A stretch of DNA of 64,000 bases from Hyaloscypha bicolor E (taxonomy: Eukaryota > Ascomycota > Leotiomycetes > Helotiales > Hyaloscyphaceae): assembly GCF_002865645.1 (NCBI RefSeq), contig NW_020194515.1, forward strand, positions 1,643,319 to 1,707,318, given 5' to 3'. The notes under the pieces were generated by a model that saw only the letters and a program-made list of their open reading frames with translations, ran no database searches and was not told the origin of the DNA. Made by a program: the position numbers and the translations under genes. Below are positions 33,097-44,618 of this stretch, in pieces; within the stretch, counting starts at the first letter, position 1, and every line of letters starts with the position of its first letter.

Positions 33097-33229
33097 TATC
33101 ACGTGCTGCACACAGGCATATACACAGGCATATATATAGCTTCTTTACTGCCTTTAGGGCACCATTATTCATTACAAACATACCAATATACACCACATTC
33201 CACTTCCACAACTTGTCCAGGCCGTAACA
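33097..33229 (-). mobile_element. Second solo mini-LTR-like insertion (133 bp)
   Basis: Homologous along its length to 16514-16635, with the same order of landmarks: CACGTGCTG, TATATATAGCTTCTT, TTAGGGCA, CTTCCACAACTTGTCCAGGCCGT. The flanking 5-bp duplication GTTTG at 33092-33096 and 33230-33234 is exact. Compared with the first copy it has several C-to-T and G-to-A changes, including the terminal TG changed to TA, and a short internal duplication (ACAGGCATATA twice). It inserted in intergenic DNA. Confidence 0.78.
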
Positions 33230-33648
33230 GTTTGGAATACTACTCGAGCTGAACAAGGGGTCAATAGGGCACACCCTTTTGAATCCATCATGCAGCGAAT
33301 CAGAAAAGGAGTGTGCCTGAGGTGGACGTGGTGGTGTCAGCACCGCATCTTCAATTCTGGGGAGTTTTCCTGCTGACCTGGTCACCCAATCAATGACAAG
33401 TATTCAACGCTACTTCGTATGTCCTGCCTATGGGAAGCAACGTAACCACAACGGGTCGAAACCGGAGCAGTTACAGCGGAAACGTACCCAAGAAAGCCCA
33501 GAGCGCCGAAAAGGCAGCTTCCATGCAACTTTGCATCACTTTGCATCTTTGCTTACTCCTCAAATCCAGTTGGGTATATAAAGACAGACGCTGTCGATTC
33601 AGTGGCGACCATCCAAGAATCGAGTCAGGCTTCAACCTGAAATCCGAA
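33230..33648. other. Upstream region of the SDR gene
   Basis: No gene recognised. It should have held the promoter of the following SDR gene. A TATATAAAG sequence lies near 33572, about 75 bp before the SDR start codon. Confidence 0.4.
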
Positions 33649-34622
33649 ATGGCAGACATCTATCCTCGACCATCGACTCTCACTCGTCACAATGGCACAT
33701 ATCACTTTATCTCTCCCTCGAATTTCACCGGTAAACTAAAAAGAAAAATTGCCTTAATCACAGGTGCAGGTCGTGGAATTGGTAGAGGTTAGCAAGTCGC
33801 TCCTCTTGATCATTAATTTTTGACAAGAGCTCTAGCAACTAGTCTCGCCTTAGCCGCAGCAGGCACCTCAATAGCATGTCCTCTCACTTACGGCTTCCGA
33901 ACTTGAGACTCTAGGAGCAGAAATCAAGCAGAAATCAACAGACTTCTAACATGCCTACACTCTTTCTCGTGCGCGATGTGCTCTCAGATCCTGTCCAAAT
34001 AATCTCAGATGTTGAGAAAAGGCTTGGTCCAATTGACATCCTTGTCAACAACGCAGGTATAAGTCGCCTTGGACCTCTATATCTCGAGAAGAACATCGAT
34101 ATCTGGTGGCATGTCCAAGAAGTCAACGTCAAAGCCCCCATGGCGTTGATCCATGCCTGCCTTCCGAGCATGATGAAGCGAGGTTCAGGCAAAATCATCA
34201 CGCTTGGGAGTGCCGCAGCGGATAACAGCTTTCCTTTTGGCTCAGCATACGGCGCATCGAAAGCTGCGCTGCAGAAAGCGCATCAGTGTTTGGATATTGA
34301 GATGCGTGGCAAAGGAATTGCTTTCTATTGTATTCATCCCGGCGAGACGTCAACAACCACAATGGGGCAAGGCGATGGTGTAAATATGGAAGCTACGGCT
34401 CTCCCGGAAGTTCAGCGCGTCGTAATGAACTTTGCCAAAACCGCGTTGACGGATACGCTTGCGTTGGCGGCGGACTCGATTGTTTTCCTTGCCGCAGATG
34501 AGAGGATGGAGGTGTTTTCGGGGAGGTATTTGGATTACTGTCAGGACATGGAGGAGCTTTTACAGAACAAGGATAAGATCTTGAGTGAGCAGTTGAATAT
34601 GTTGAGTATCAAACGCTTGTGA
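33649..34622 (+). pseudogene. Short-chain dehydrogenase/reductase with two +1 frameshifts
   Basis: The protein starts MADIYPRPSTLTR and reaches the Rossmann motif TGAGRGIG (residues about 39-46). An intron (33788-33835) leads into ATSLALAAAGTSIAC. The frame then shifts near 33894 (resuming as SELETLGAEIKQKSTDF) and again near 33945 (resuming as MPTLFLVRDVL). The last frame is long and intact: LVNNAG, the catalytic Ser (GSAAADNSFPFG), YGASK active site and a conserved C-terminus. Classical SDRs of this size oxidise or reduce small alcohols and ketones with NAD(P). All catalytic residues persist, and both lesions are single-base insertions, so sequencing error or a recent pseudogene are both possible. 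Confidence 0.75.
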
Positions 34623-35192
34623 CGGGCTCGAGGGGGGGCTAAGAATTGACTGAAGCAAAGGCTTCAGAAAGGGTGAGACACAGCACTTCAAGAGGCAAAG
34701 AAATGATAATAAGAGCTTGAAACCCAATTCTATATTGATTCTGATCTCTTTCTAAGCATGTCCAAGCGTACCTGAACGTACTTGAATGCGTTCAAAGAAT
34801 AGCGCTCGAGAGTTTATGAAGTAATCGGATCCAGCCCCTTTTCCTCGCTTAATATTTCCATCGTCGACAAGTCTGCTCAACTTTTGCCTTGCTTACCCGA
34901 AGTCCAATGAGTCCAAGCTTGGTATTCCAGAGCTATATGTTGTGCTTTCTTTCGACGCCTGCTATTTAAAATTACGTTGTCGAAATTTAGATCGCTTGGC
35001 ATGATCCAAAATTTTATGAACCAAGAACCAATTAACAGCAAGATTGTTTATTGGAAATTTACTAAATTCATAATTACGAACGAACTTGTACAATCCGCCT
35101 TGAGCCGTACAATCAAAAATAAAAAGTTCCTCTTGCTTGCTTTTGCTCTTCAACTCCGACACCGTTCACCAACAACAATCTGACGAACAACC
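34623..35192. other. Intergenic region, no gene seen
   Basis: Lies between the 3' end of the SDR gene and the start of the SAP protein gene. Moderately AT-rich near 34960-35060. It should contain the promoter of the SAP protein gene. Confidence 0.45.
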
Positions 35193-35519
35193 ATGTCATC
35201 CACCACCTCTTCCTCGAGGGAAACGAAGTACAAACTCCCAGACTACTCCGAACTCACACTCCAAGAGCTATTAACAGCCTGTCAACAGCGCCGCCTAGGC
35301 AACGTCGGACACAAGCACGAACTCATCCGACGCCTGGTCAACGACGACCTTGACGCTATGCAACGACACCTACTCAACAAGGAGTGGAATCCGACTTGCC
35401 CGCCGTTTTTGGCGGAGGCGGCGGAGATTCGGGAGGCCTATAGGAATGGTGCATATCAATTCTATGTCACCAAGGTGGAGTATTTGCGAGAGAGGATGAG
35501 GGAGAAGAAAGGGTGTTGA
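35193..35519 (+). CDS. Small SAP-domain protein
   Basis: Single-exon, 108 residues. Residues about 17-51 fit a SAP motif (ELTLQELLTACQQRRLG, then GHKHELIRRLV), a helix-extended-helix unit that binds AT-rich DNA or serves in chromatin and RNA-processing proteins. The rest is a charged helical tail with EAAEIREAYRNG and a basic end. No catalytic domain is attached. It ends 215 bp from the convergent HD-domain gene. The function is likely nucleic-acid binding, inferred from the motif alone. Confidence 0.72.
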   Translation: MSSTTSSSRETKYKLPDYSELTLQELLTACQQRRLGNVGHKHELIRRLVNDDLDAMQRHLLNKEWNPTCPPFLAEAAEIREAYRNGAYQFYVTKVEYLRERMREKKGC

Positions 35520-35733
35520 CCGGGGGGGCGGGGGGTCAGGTAGACTTTCCATAGGACTGACGCGAAGCGGAGCTAACGACTAAGACCAGATCCCTCCTTA
35601 AACAACGGCGATTTTTAGCAGCGATTGATGACCACCAGAATGGGTCTTCAGAAAGGGGGTGTCCTCTTGGTTAGGTCAACATCAGTCCAAGGGACCCATA
35701 TAGCATTCAACGCCTTCCCATTTTTGTGACACC

Positions 35734-36634
35734 TTAACTCGCGTCGCCATAATACTCCAACAGCTGCGCCAAAGGCTTCTCCTCCGGGAGTGCCTCAGCC
35801 GAGTATGTTGCATGTGGTCTGTCGCTCCAAAACTTCTCGCGTTCCCTCAGCACTTCATTTGCCCACTCCTTCACTTCGGGCAGTACAATTCTGCTCGCAA
35901 CCCAGCTGAATCCCCCCAGATCCAACTGGTGCTTGTGAACACGCTCGTACTCCACCATCTGTAGAACTAACTCAATCTTATCAACATCATTCACGAACTT
36001 GCTCTCCAGAGTTTCGCCGTCCTCGAATTCGTGCCAAATATCATTGATTTCCTTGCCCGTGATCCCGCCGTTAACGTTTCCGAGCAAGCTGCTCGTAAAG
36101 TAATCCATAGTTATTTCTTCCCGTCGCTTCTTTTCAGTCTTTGGGACTTCGTCCATGGGCGTAATATCTCCAACAAGTGCCTCAGCCAAGTCGTGTATCA
36201 GTGCCATCTTTACGCAGCGTGGGACATTGATCTTCGAGGATAGAGAGGAGGGTGCAAACATAGTAATGAGCGCCATGCGATGCATATGGTCGGAGATCGA
36301 CTCGCAGCTGCGAAGTTGTTAGTTCTGAAGATAGTAGAAGATTTGGAAGGACGTACTGAGGAATGCCAGATCGCCGCCAGCCTTCGCGTTTGGTTGTCTT
36401 GAGGCGCTCAAGCATGTGGAAGAAGGGGACGGGCGAGGAAGAATCTGCGACTGGGGTACCTCCTGGGAGCTTTGCTACAGCTCCTTCAACGGTCCACGGT
36501 GCTTTTACGCTGGAGGACGTGAGGTTACCTGGTTCTAGGTGAGCACATTCAAGTTGATGTAAACTGGCGGAGGTCTCCAAGAATGAGGGGCTACACCACT
36601 TACCACTGTTGCCGCTCTCCCTATCTGTAGTCAT
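35734..36634 (-). CDS. HD-domain 5'-deoxynucleotidase (HDDC2/YfbR-like)
   Basis: Three exons (36604-36634, 36357-36528, 35734-36307) give 258 residues. The metal-binding HD signature is present: the first His in SDHMHRMALITMF, then HDLAEALVGDITP and a later Asp in VNDVDKIELVLQM. The family (yeast Ygk1/Ybr242w, human HDDC2, bacterial YfbR) removes phosphate from deoxynucleoside 5'-monophosphates and helps balance dNTP pools. The first intron splits a Gly codon after only ten codons; the second joins GIP to HCESISDHM, restoring the conserved start of the HD helix. It is probably cytosolic. Confidence 0.88.
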
Positions 36635-36780
36635 CTTGACGCCGGCCCAGACGTCAATACCGGATGGTCTTCAGTTTACGCAAGGTCTTTTGGGGGGAGG
36701 GGAGGGTATCGTCCAGTCCTTGTACAGCCTCAGGCTACAGCGATTGCGAGGCTGCCTTTCCATCCTAATTTTGGGGAAAA

Positions 36781-37380
36781 GTAAAACGACCACTGCCCCT
36801 CCGGGTGTCGATCAGGGGTGTCGATTGGGGGCCACTAACACAAAGGAGGCGCTCGGACAGGAACACCAAAAATCTAGCTTTCTCTCTAATTTAATTTAAT
36901 TTTATAAGGAATTAATAGAATTTAATATTTTCCTCATTTCCTTATAGCACGAATTGAGTGCTATTTAAAAATAAACTTTTGAATAAATTTTGAATTAGTA
37001 ATAGTTCTTTAAATTAAAGAAGTTAAAAAGTAAATTTTTGGAGCCTAAAACAAGCTAAAGAAAGCCTAGAAATTTAGTAAACAAGCTCCCTAAAACCGAA
37101 CATAAGAGCCCTATAAGCCCCTAATTTATGGGGCCTTATATTAGGCCTAAAAACTAGAACTTAATTAATTAGTATATAAAGTTATTTAAAATAAAATTCT
37201 ATTTTAAGAAATTGTTTTATTATAAGTTAAGAAGCGTATAATTATATTATAAGCCTTAGCCTTATAATAAACTAGCTTATACTTATATTTAAAAATCTTA
37301 CTTAAGGTCCCAAACACCCCAGTCCCCAATCGATACCCCAATCGACACCCGCTGGGGTTGGGGTGGGGGTGGCATTTTAC
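36781..37380. repeat. AT-rich, RIP-like element with inverted GGTGTCGAT ends
   Basis: CGGGTGTCGAT at 36802 and a complementary copy ending at 37351 are embedded in longer imperfect inverted ends, GTAAAACG... at 36781 and ...CATTTTAC at 37380. The 400-bp interior is extremely AT-rich with no frame. No clean target duplication could be found, so the exact borders and superfamily are unknown. It sits about 150 bp upstream of the HD-domain gene start. Confidence 0.55.
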
Positions 37381-37427
37381 ATATTCCCGGTGTGTCGCTA
37401 ATAGAATACACTAGAAAGGGGTAGGTA

Positions 37428-38203
37428 CGAAGATCACGGCATAAAGTATCGGGAATACAGGGCATTATTTTATGAAGGCCACTAAATGCCCTGTAAGGTC
37501 TTACTTTAATCTCCCTGTAGCTAGTCCTAGTTCCCTGTAAGCCCTGTAAGGGTCCCCTGAACTGTGGCTTACCTTGCTAAACCTCCGATTTCGATTATTT
37601 TTTGATCAGTTCGATTCTAACTTATAAAAATAACTATCTAATATATAATCACTTTCTCTTGGCCCATGTTCCTACCTTCTTTATACTTATTCCCCCCTTA
37701 TCTCCTTTACATAATCAGGAATTACTGCAATCCACTCTTGAATCTTGCTCTGGGGAAGGTCTTCCCAGCATTTCTCCCACCTCACTCTCAGCTTCTTTCT
37801 ATTACTAGTAGGTCCCCGCTTGGTAGTCTCCTTTTTCATCCAAAACCAGGCTTTCTCAATTGCATTGAGATCAAGTGAGTTTCCTGGCCAAAGTATCTTT
37901 ATAATCTTTATTAGAATTCAGAACAAAGTGTGTGTAGAGAGGTGTGCATTAGGGTTAATTATCCCCCCTTTACTCGCTACTAATCAGTGGACTCGCCTAT
38001 ATTTATGGGCGTTTGGGGGCGTTCAGTACCTGTCAAGCTGCGTAAGCCCATATTAAGCCTTCAGGGCACTTTTAGTAAGCTTATAGGGGCTTACAGGGGA
38101 CTAGGACTAGCTACAGGGAGATTAAAGTAAGACCTTACAGGGCATTTAGTGGCCTTCATAAAATAATGCCCTGTATTCCCGATACTTTATGCCGTGATCT
38201 TCG
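37428..38203 (-). mobile_element. Internally deleted Tc1/mariner element (776 bp)
   Basis: TA duplications (37426-37427, 38204-38205) flank inverted ends of over 110 bp starting CGAAGATCACGGCATAAAGT. They share the CGGCATAAAGT and ACAGGGCA cores with the element at 4067-6149. The minus strand retains the C-terminal part of the same transposase: WPGNSLDLNAIEKAWFW, KRGPTSNRKK and KIQEWIAVIPDYV. This part is less RIP-mutated than in the longer element. The N-terminal half is deleted, so the copy is non-autonomous. Confidence 0.88.
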
Positions 38204-38697
38204 TAGCTCTGCCTCGTCCAGAAAATTACTGTGCTTTTTTTCTCTTTTTTTCTTCTTCTTGGTTCTTTTGACAAACCATAAATAGAACCACAGCTGGCAC
38301 GGCTTCGTAAGCGCAATGTCTCTTTTTTTCCCCACTCGAGTCTGCACTATTGCTTATATTTTACTTACGGAGGTACAGACCATAAAGATAGTAATAGCGC
38401 TAGCAGGGGCCAATAGAAAACTCGTGATTTCAACACTCGACAACTTTTGCTACACCCAACATAAAAAGTTCATTTAAACGCTACAAATATTCATAACAGT
38501 GCCATATAGTACTCGCCAGCCTTCCAACGGTTGGTAATCTCACTCGGTGGAGAACCAATGGGGTCTGTGCGCCCTGCACATGCAGCCAAATTTAACAGGG
38601 GATCAATTGATATTAATATCTGACGCGGCCGGTCATTGCTGCATCCGAATTTCTAAACATCTCCTTTTCAATACATACATACTCTTCATACGCCAAG
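38204..38697. other. Upstream region of the LCB1 paralogue
   Basis: No gene recognised. Contains T-rich tracts near 38230 and, closer to 38690, presumably the promoter and 5' leader of the following gene. Confidence 0.4.
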
Positions 38698-40577
38698 ATG
38701 GACTTTCAAGCTCTACCGAACCTCGCTGTGCGATCCGTGGGCTTCGTTCTTCTTAGTCTCCAGAAGGTGCCGGGCTCAACCATAGTAGAACGCTACATAC
38801 GATCGAGCCATCAGAACGATCCTATCCGCTCTGCCATTGAATTCGTGCTCTTTCTGTTGTTCATTCCATACTTGACCGCTTCCTCGTATTCCACGAAGAC
38901 AAATTTCTTGGATCTTACGGAAGATGTAGGCTTCATCAGTTGATCGCAAGATGCAACGCGCTTTGGCTGAGGTTAACGGCATTCAGGCAATTGATGAGCT
39001 TGTCGCGGAATGGACACCTGATCCACTCGTGGATCCCCTAACAGAGCTCGAAGTAGCCATGAACGAAAAGCAGCTTGTAATTGTCGGGTAAATCCCTCAC
39101 TTTATCAGTTTTTTCACGACTTCGACTTTTGGAAAGAGTGAAGACGAAAGCTCAGTCTCACACTTCATCTGGAACATCTTCTCTCACAATTGATCTGATA
39201 CTTTTTCTATCGTGGGATTCAGCTAACAATACACAGGGGGACAGGGCCAAGATGTAAACTCACAAATGGCTGCACGGTAATGAACTTTGCTTCATACAAT
39301 TTCTATAATTTTGCTGGCAACGAGCATATTAAGCAAAATGCAATTGAAACGCTGCGCAAATATGGCGTGGGTCCTTGCAGCGCGCCGCAATTCTACGGTA
39401 CGCAAGATGTGCACATGGAAACCGAAGCCAAGATTGCCTCATTTATAGGCACTGAGGCTTGTATTCTCTATGCTCATGCCCTCTCAACGATTACTAGTGT
39501 AATCCCTTCGTTTGCAAAACGAGGCGATATCATCGTCGCCGACAAGGCGGTTAATTATGCGATTCGCAAAGGGCTTCAGATATGCAGGAGCAAGATTCGC
39601 TGGTATGAGCATAACGACATGGAGGATCTTGAGAGAGTGCTGCAAAAGGTCACCAAGGAATCAAAGACGTTGACCCGAAGATTAGTCGTGACGGAAGGCC
39701 TGTTTGAAACTATTGGCGACACTATAGATCTTCCCAAAATAGTAGGTCTACACGGCTCAAATCGATGGGCTAAAGTCTGAGTTCATGTCTAACTGTTTTT
39801 AGGTTGAACTCAAGTTGCGATACAAATTCCGTCTTATTTTAGATGAAACTTGGTCTTTCGGGGTCCTCGGTAGAACTGGTCGTGGAGTCGCAGATTCCCA
39901 GTCTATAGATCTTACACAGGTAGACATGATAATCGGGTCCTTATCCGGCCCTTTGTCTGCTGCTGGTGGGTTCTGCGCAGGCACCCACGATGTCGTACAG
40001 CACCAGCGGGTCGCATCTACAGCCTACACCTACTCATCTGCAATGCCAGCCATTCTCACAACAACCGCTCGCGAAACGATCAGTTTGATCTAGGCCAATC
40101 CCGAGATCCTTACGACTTCTTGAGAGAATACAGCTGTGATGAGAGCACAGATTGCAAAATGCGACTGGGTATATTCCACAAGCGTACCCGAGAATCCGAT
40201 GCAACTCCTTGTTCTTAAACCGGATATTATCAAGGGTCACGATCTGAGCATCGCTAAGCAAGAGCAAATCCTCCAGGAATGTGTAGGCGAGGTTTGCGGA
40301 CCCTAAAAAAAATTCCTTTTAGGGGTGGATATTGGCTAATATCTAGCAGGTGCTCGCAAATAATGTTCTTATCACTCGTCTCAAGAGCATGCCTCAGATC
40401 CAGAATACCACGGTACGAGAGCAGGGCTGGCAGCTACAACCTGCATTAAAAGTGTGCATCACAACTGGATTGGCGAAGAAGGACATCGAGAAAGCAGGCG
40501 TTGTGATCAGACAGGCTATCGCGAAGGTTTTGAAGAAGAGGATGAGCAGTAAGCTTGCCCTGCCGAACGGTACTTAA
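38698..40577 (+). pseudogene. Serine palmitoyltransferase subunit 1 (LCB1) paralogue with nonsense codons
   Basis: Exons 38698-38925, 38972-39087, 39237-39741, 39803-40291 and about 40347-40577. An N-terminal membrane segment (FVLFLLFIPYLTASSY) is followed by the aminotransferase fold: NFASYNFYNFAG, YGVGPCSAPQFYGTQDVH, LVVTEGLFETIGD, LILDETWSFGVLG and SLSGPLSAAGGFCAG. As in authentic LCB1, the PLP lysine of LCB2 is absent. LCB1 and LCB2 form the ER enzyme that starts sphingolipid synthesis. Exon 4 has two in-frame stops: TAG at 40091 (SLI-stop-ANPEIL, CAG expected) and TGA at 40121 (CGA expected). Both are C-to-T type changes, fitting RIP of a duplicated gene. The essential copy is therefore probably elsewhere in the genome. 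Confidence 0.85.
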
Positions 40578-40988
40578 AGTTGTGCTAGGCATTGAACCTT
40601 TAGGAAATCTCAGGGTTCAAAGTCGAAAATGGCTGCAAGTGGCTAAAGCGAGTCCAGGGATAATATTGGACTAGAATTACATGAACCAGAAGACTTGGGA
40701 GCTGCCCCTTACAACTTAATAGAAATTAATAGAGCTGTTGGTTTCAGAGTGGTAAGACTTGGTTCAGCTGTTTGGTCTGCAAGGTACAAGCTATGGATAT
40801 AACAGGGGCCATTCACTAGTTTCATCTCGATAAACAGTTAAGGTAACTCCAGATCACACACATATCTTCATAAAAAGCCAACAAGTGGCCGTGACGTGAG
40901 TGTGACCGAATGCATCTAAGTTTGCAAATTCCAAGTCTCTTTCACACAGATACATTCGATTACTCAACTCATGTGATTCGCTCTTATA
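40578..40988. other. Convergent intergenic region, no gene seen
   Basis: Separates the 3' ends of the rightward LCB1 paralogue and the leftward dynamin-like gene. It presumably holds the 3' UTRs of both. Confidence 0.5.
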
Positions 40989-43838
40989 TCATGCTTCGAG
41001 CTCCTTCGTCCGCCTCCAAGTTTGGTCCGCAATCCTCATCGCATCCTCTAGCCTCTTGATCTTATCAATGGTATCCTTCCGAAGATCAATCACGGATTTC
41101 TCTTCACCTCCTAGCATCTCAATTCTCTCCTCTGATAGGTTGTAGATATAATTAGGAGAGAGACCCAGGATAGGTCCATGCTTGTCTTGGAAAAAAGGCT
41201 CGACTATTCGATGTTGGATGTGAGATAAGAAATCTTCGAGTGCTATCTGGTGAATTGTTAGTCTCTATTCTTGCGATAGATATATTATGGCGTTAGGAGG
41301 CCAGATATAGTTCGGAAGCGGGAATAACTCACCTCATAGTATGCTTTCAGTAGGTCATGTATCTCATCTTCGGTATTTTGAACACCACGGGGGTGCATTT
41401 GGTCAAACAAGTCGTTGATATTATTGAGATCTACAATTGCCCACGACCCAAAGACCTGCGGAATAGTCTTGAGAATACCGGGTTCTGGGCTCGCCATAAG
41501 CTTCAATAAGAAATTGTCCGCCGGGTTTGTCTTCCGGTATCTTTCCAGCGCACCCCTGAACCGGGCGTGCTGTGCTTTGGTGACCTTTTCGAGGAAGAGC
41601 GTGTTGCTAGTCTGTAACGGGAAAGTGGTGATATCTTGACAGAAGGTCCGTAGCCTCTCAATCGCTTGTTTCTCTGCATGAACCTTGAAGCTAGAAATAA
41701 CGTCTTCCAGGTCGTTCCTGGTGATGGCAGGTGCTTTGAGGTGTTTGCACACTTCGGCCAGGATTTTCATGGCAACGTTCTCGCTCATCTTCACTATCGA
41801 TTCCAGATGATCTTGGCCGAGCTTCTGCCATTTACTTGTTTGTTTTCGAAATAGAGGTTTCAAAACTGCTGGGTTGGACATGCCTGGCAATTCTAGTCCT
41901 TGGTTTGTGCGGATCTGAATTCGAATTTCTTTATACAAGTCCGCTTTTTTGTCAGAGTTTGGTGCCGTCTGAAAACCAAAAGGTTAGCTAAATGAATTTC
42001 AACGGTGTGCTGCAACTTTCGTGAGCAGGGGGAACCTACAAGGGAAGTTCTTGAAAATATTGGCGTTGCATCGACACCGCTGGTTCCATCAGCAATTTCA
42101 AGAAACTCGAAGGAATTCCCATTCAGTCTCATTTCCTCTGCAAAGCTTTCTGCTGCATGGTGGGCCATCCCGCGGAGCTTCATCTCGTCAAATGCCAGCT
42201 CTTCGGGGGACTTCAACGCACAACGAGCTAACTCTTGATACCTCCCCACTAAAATCAGGAGATACTCTCGTCGCTGAGCAGGATCCGATCGATCATCACC
42301 TAGTGATGCCAAATATTCCTTCTCTTTAGCCAGTGACTTTGCAATAGTCCTGTGCATCTCCGGGAAAGCTTCTCGAATACGCGTACAGAGTATATTGGCT
42401 AGGAATACTTTGAGCTTAGCTGTACCGCGCTGTTGTTCTGGGATATCTATCCAAGGCGGTTTGTTGAGCGTTGTCTTCTCTGCTTGTTCACGTTCAAGGC
42501 GAGACGTAGGATTCGGTCCGCGATTTTGAACCACGAACCAGCCATTTTGAAGAGCAATACCCTTGTTTTCTCTTACAGTATAGACAATCTTCAAAATTGT
42601 CAGTGTACTTCGCATCCTCAAACGGGAGAACTCACCCCTCTGGCCTCGTGTTCTTCTAGTTTGTCAATCTTGGTGAAAACTCCAACCACGCGAGAATTTT
42701 CAATGTGTTCCGATTTAATCAAGTTCAGGATTGCTTGATTTGATAAATCGCCATTAGCAGGTGCGACGCAGCTGGAACCAAGTATCATTAGTCATGGGAA
42801 GGACAAACGTCAAAGAAGGCCTCTCACATGATGATATTTTGAGATTTCTTCATGTACGACGTAACCATTTTTGTAACACCAGCCATTTCTTGAGCCGTTA
42901 TTCCATCTATTGGCGCATTGAATACGCCAGGTACGTCGAGAATGCCAAAATGTGAACGACTTGGGCCAGATAGCTCAATCTTCAATACTTGACTGGAGAA
43001 ATTCTTCTTGTTAGGTCCGGACCCTGGGAGAATTCCCATGTAACTGCTTGCCTGTCAACTAAGTCAACATCTACCTTTCTAATTATGTAGAGCTTTACAG
43101 CGTACCTGCTTCACAGTTTCTTCAAAAACTTTAGATGTCATTGATGGAAGGGCGCGGGTGAAGTTTCCAGTCCGCTCTTTATTCTCCTGATAACCAAACG
43201 GATCGATGTCACCAGCCTCGATTGAAACATGAATCATCGGAGATGTGCCGGGCTCAGTCCTCCGAGATATAATGCGGGTAGCAAATCTGGTACACAAGCC
43301 GCCGCCGACAGTGAAGGGGATGTCAGTCAAGCTTTGAAGCAAGGATGACTTTCCCGCTGATTGCTGTCCCACAATTACAAGCTATGTTGTCAGTATTTTG
43401 GAGGTCAAACTAAGAACTGTAGTGGCTTACTTGAGGCAAATCAAGGTCCTGGCCGGCACCGCATATTCTCAATTCGTCAATTGCATCAAAAAGGGCTTTG
43501 CTCTGTTCGCTGCTGAACGGATCTTCACCCAATAGCTGAATATCCTCGGTTAATGAGACTTTTGATTCATTGCTAGATGAACTTGGTGATTTTGGTTGTT
43601 GTCCCTGGTCAGTGTTTTGAGTTTGGCGCTCCGCCGAAGTCGAACCAGCTTGCTTCGTGTCAACTGTATTCGCTGTGGTAGAAAGTCGTTCCGTGGTTGG
43701 AACTCGGATAGAACTGCTTGCTAAAACATTTTCCACACTGCTACTGGAAGCTGGTCGTCTTGAATCTTGATCGGATGGCAGCGAATATGTCGGACGATCA
43801 GGTGTGCCCCTTGCTGGATCTTCTTTTGTGCTCTCCAT
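40989..43838 (-). CDS. Dynamin-superfamily GTPase (fungal Mx/Drp-like)
   Basis: Seven exons (43431-43838, 43106-43381, 42828-43051, 42636-42771, 42040-42588, 41333-41968, 40989-41246) encode 828 residues, all in phase. Residues 1-110 are a Ser/Thr-rich, disordered tail. The GTPase domain has G1 GQQSAGKS (about 141-148), a switch 1 Thr region (GGGLCTRFATRI), G3 DVPG (about 267) and G4 TKID (about 335). The middle/stalk helices follow, and the C-terminal GED-like segment ends RIADQTWRRTKELEA. No transmembrane or PH domain is seen. Dynamin relatives oligomerise around membranes; fungal proteins of this nuclear/cytosolic type are mostly uncharacterised. It appears intact and probably active. Confidence 0.88.
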
Positions 43839-44618
43839 GGTGACAAGTAACGCAGACGATCAAAGCCTGTGATGTTCCGGAGAAGACACCTTATAATGAG
43901 TTGCAGGAACCACAAAATTCTATCCCACTATTTATGATTCTCTTCTGTAATGGACTGAAGTGCTGTGAGCAGGGCGTTTCGAAGACACGGGCCACCGACC
44001 CGACGACCTGGAGGCGAGCCACCCCGTGTTGGCTCCTAGAGCAAATCACCATCACAACAGTACCGCCTTCAAAATTACAAGTTCCAAATTTGGCCTCACT
44101 TGGCAGGTAATCCCCAGCCCCTTGTCGATTGTGTTACGGTGCTACAGAATGCTCAGCGAGAACTGTTGGCACGAGCATCAAACATGACAAGCATGCTATG
44201 ATTCTCTTGCACCCTTTGTGTCAACTTTCGAGGATCATTTCCTGCGGGGCCGTGGTTACCCTGCACATGTTTTCTGGGTGTGCCCCTTTATCTCCCTGTA
44301 AGGCAACAATCTTTCTCGACTTTCTCTAGATATCTCGCACTAAACAGTTCTGCCGATTGCGAAACGTGCTCTGTCCCTGGCCTGCGGGATCATCACCTCG
44401 GGCCACTATGAACGAAAAAGGTCCGAGAGAGCCGGATGTTGATGTTTGAAAATTGTTGAAATGAAGCTTGATTTTGTTGTGTTTTCTATGAAAGCTCCAG
44501 CTTCCTTAAAACTCTGGAAATTACGTCCCCACTTAAAAGTGGACCACAGAGCGTACGGCCCCTGATTTTCAACAAAAATTAGGTTGGAACGACCCTTTCC
44601 GGTGAAGCGGATGAACTA
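43839..44618. other. Upstream region of the dynamin-like gene
   Basis: No gene recognised. Open frames at 43901-44329 lack domains. The last two bases (TA) are the target duplication of the following AT-rich transposon. Confidence 0.4.
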
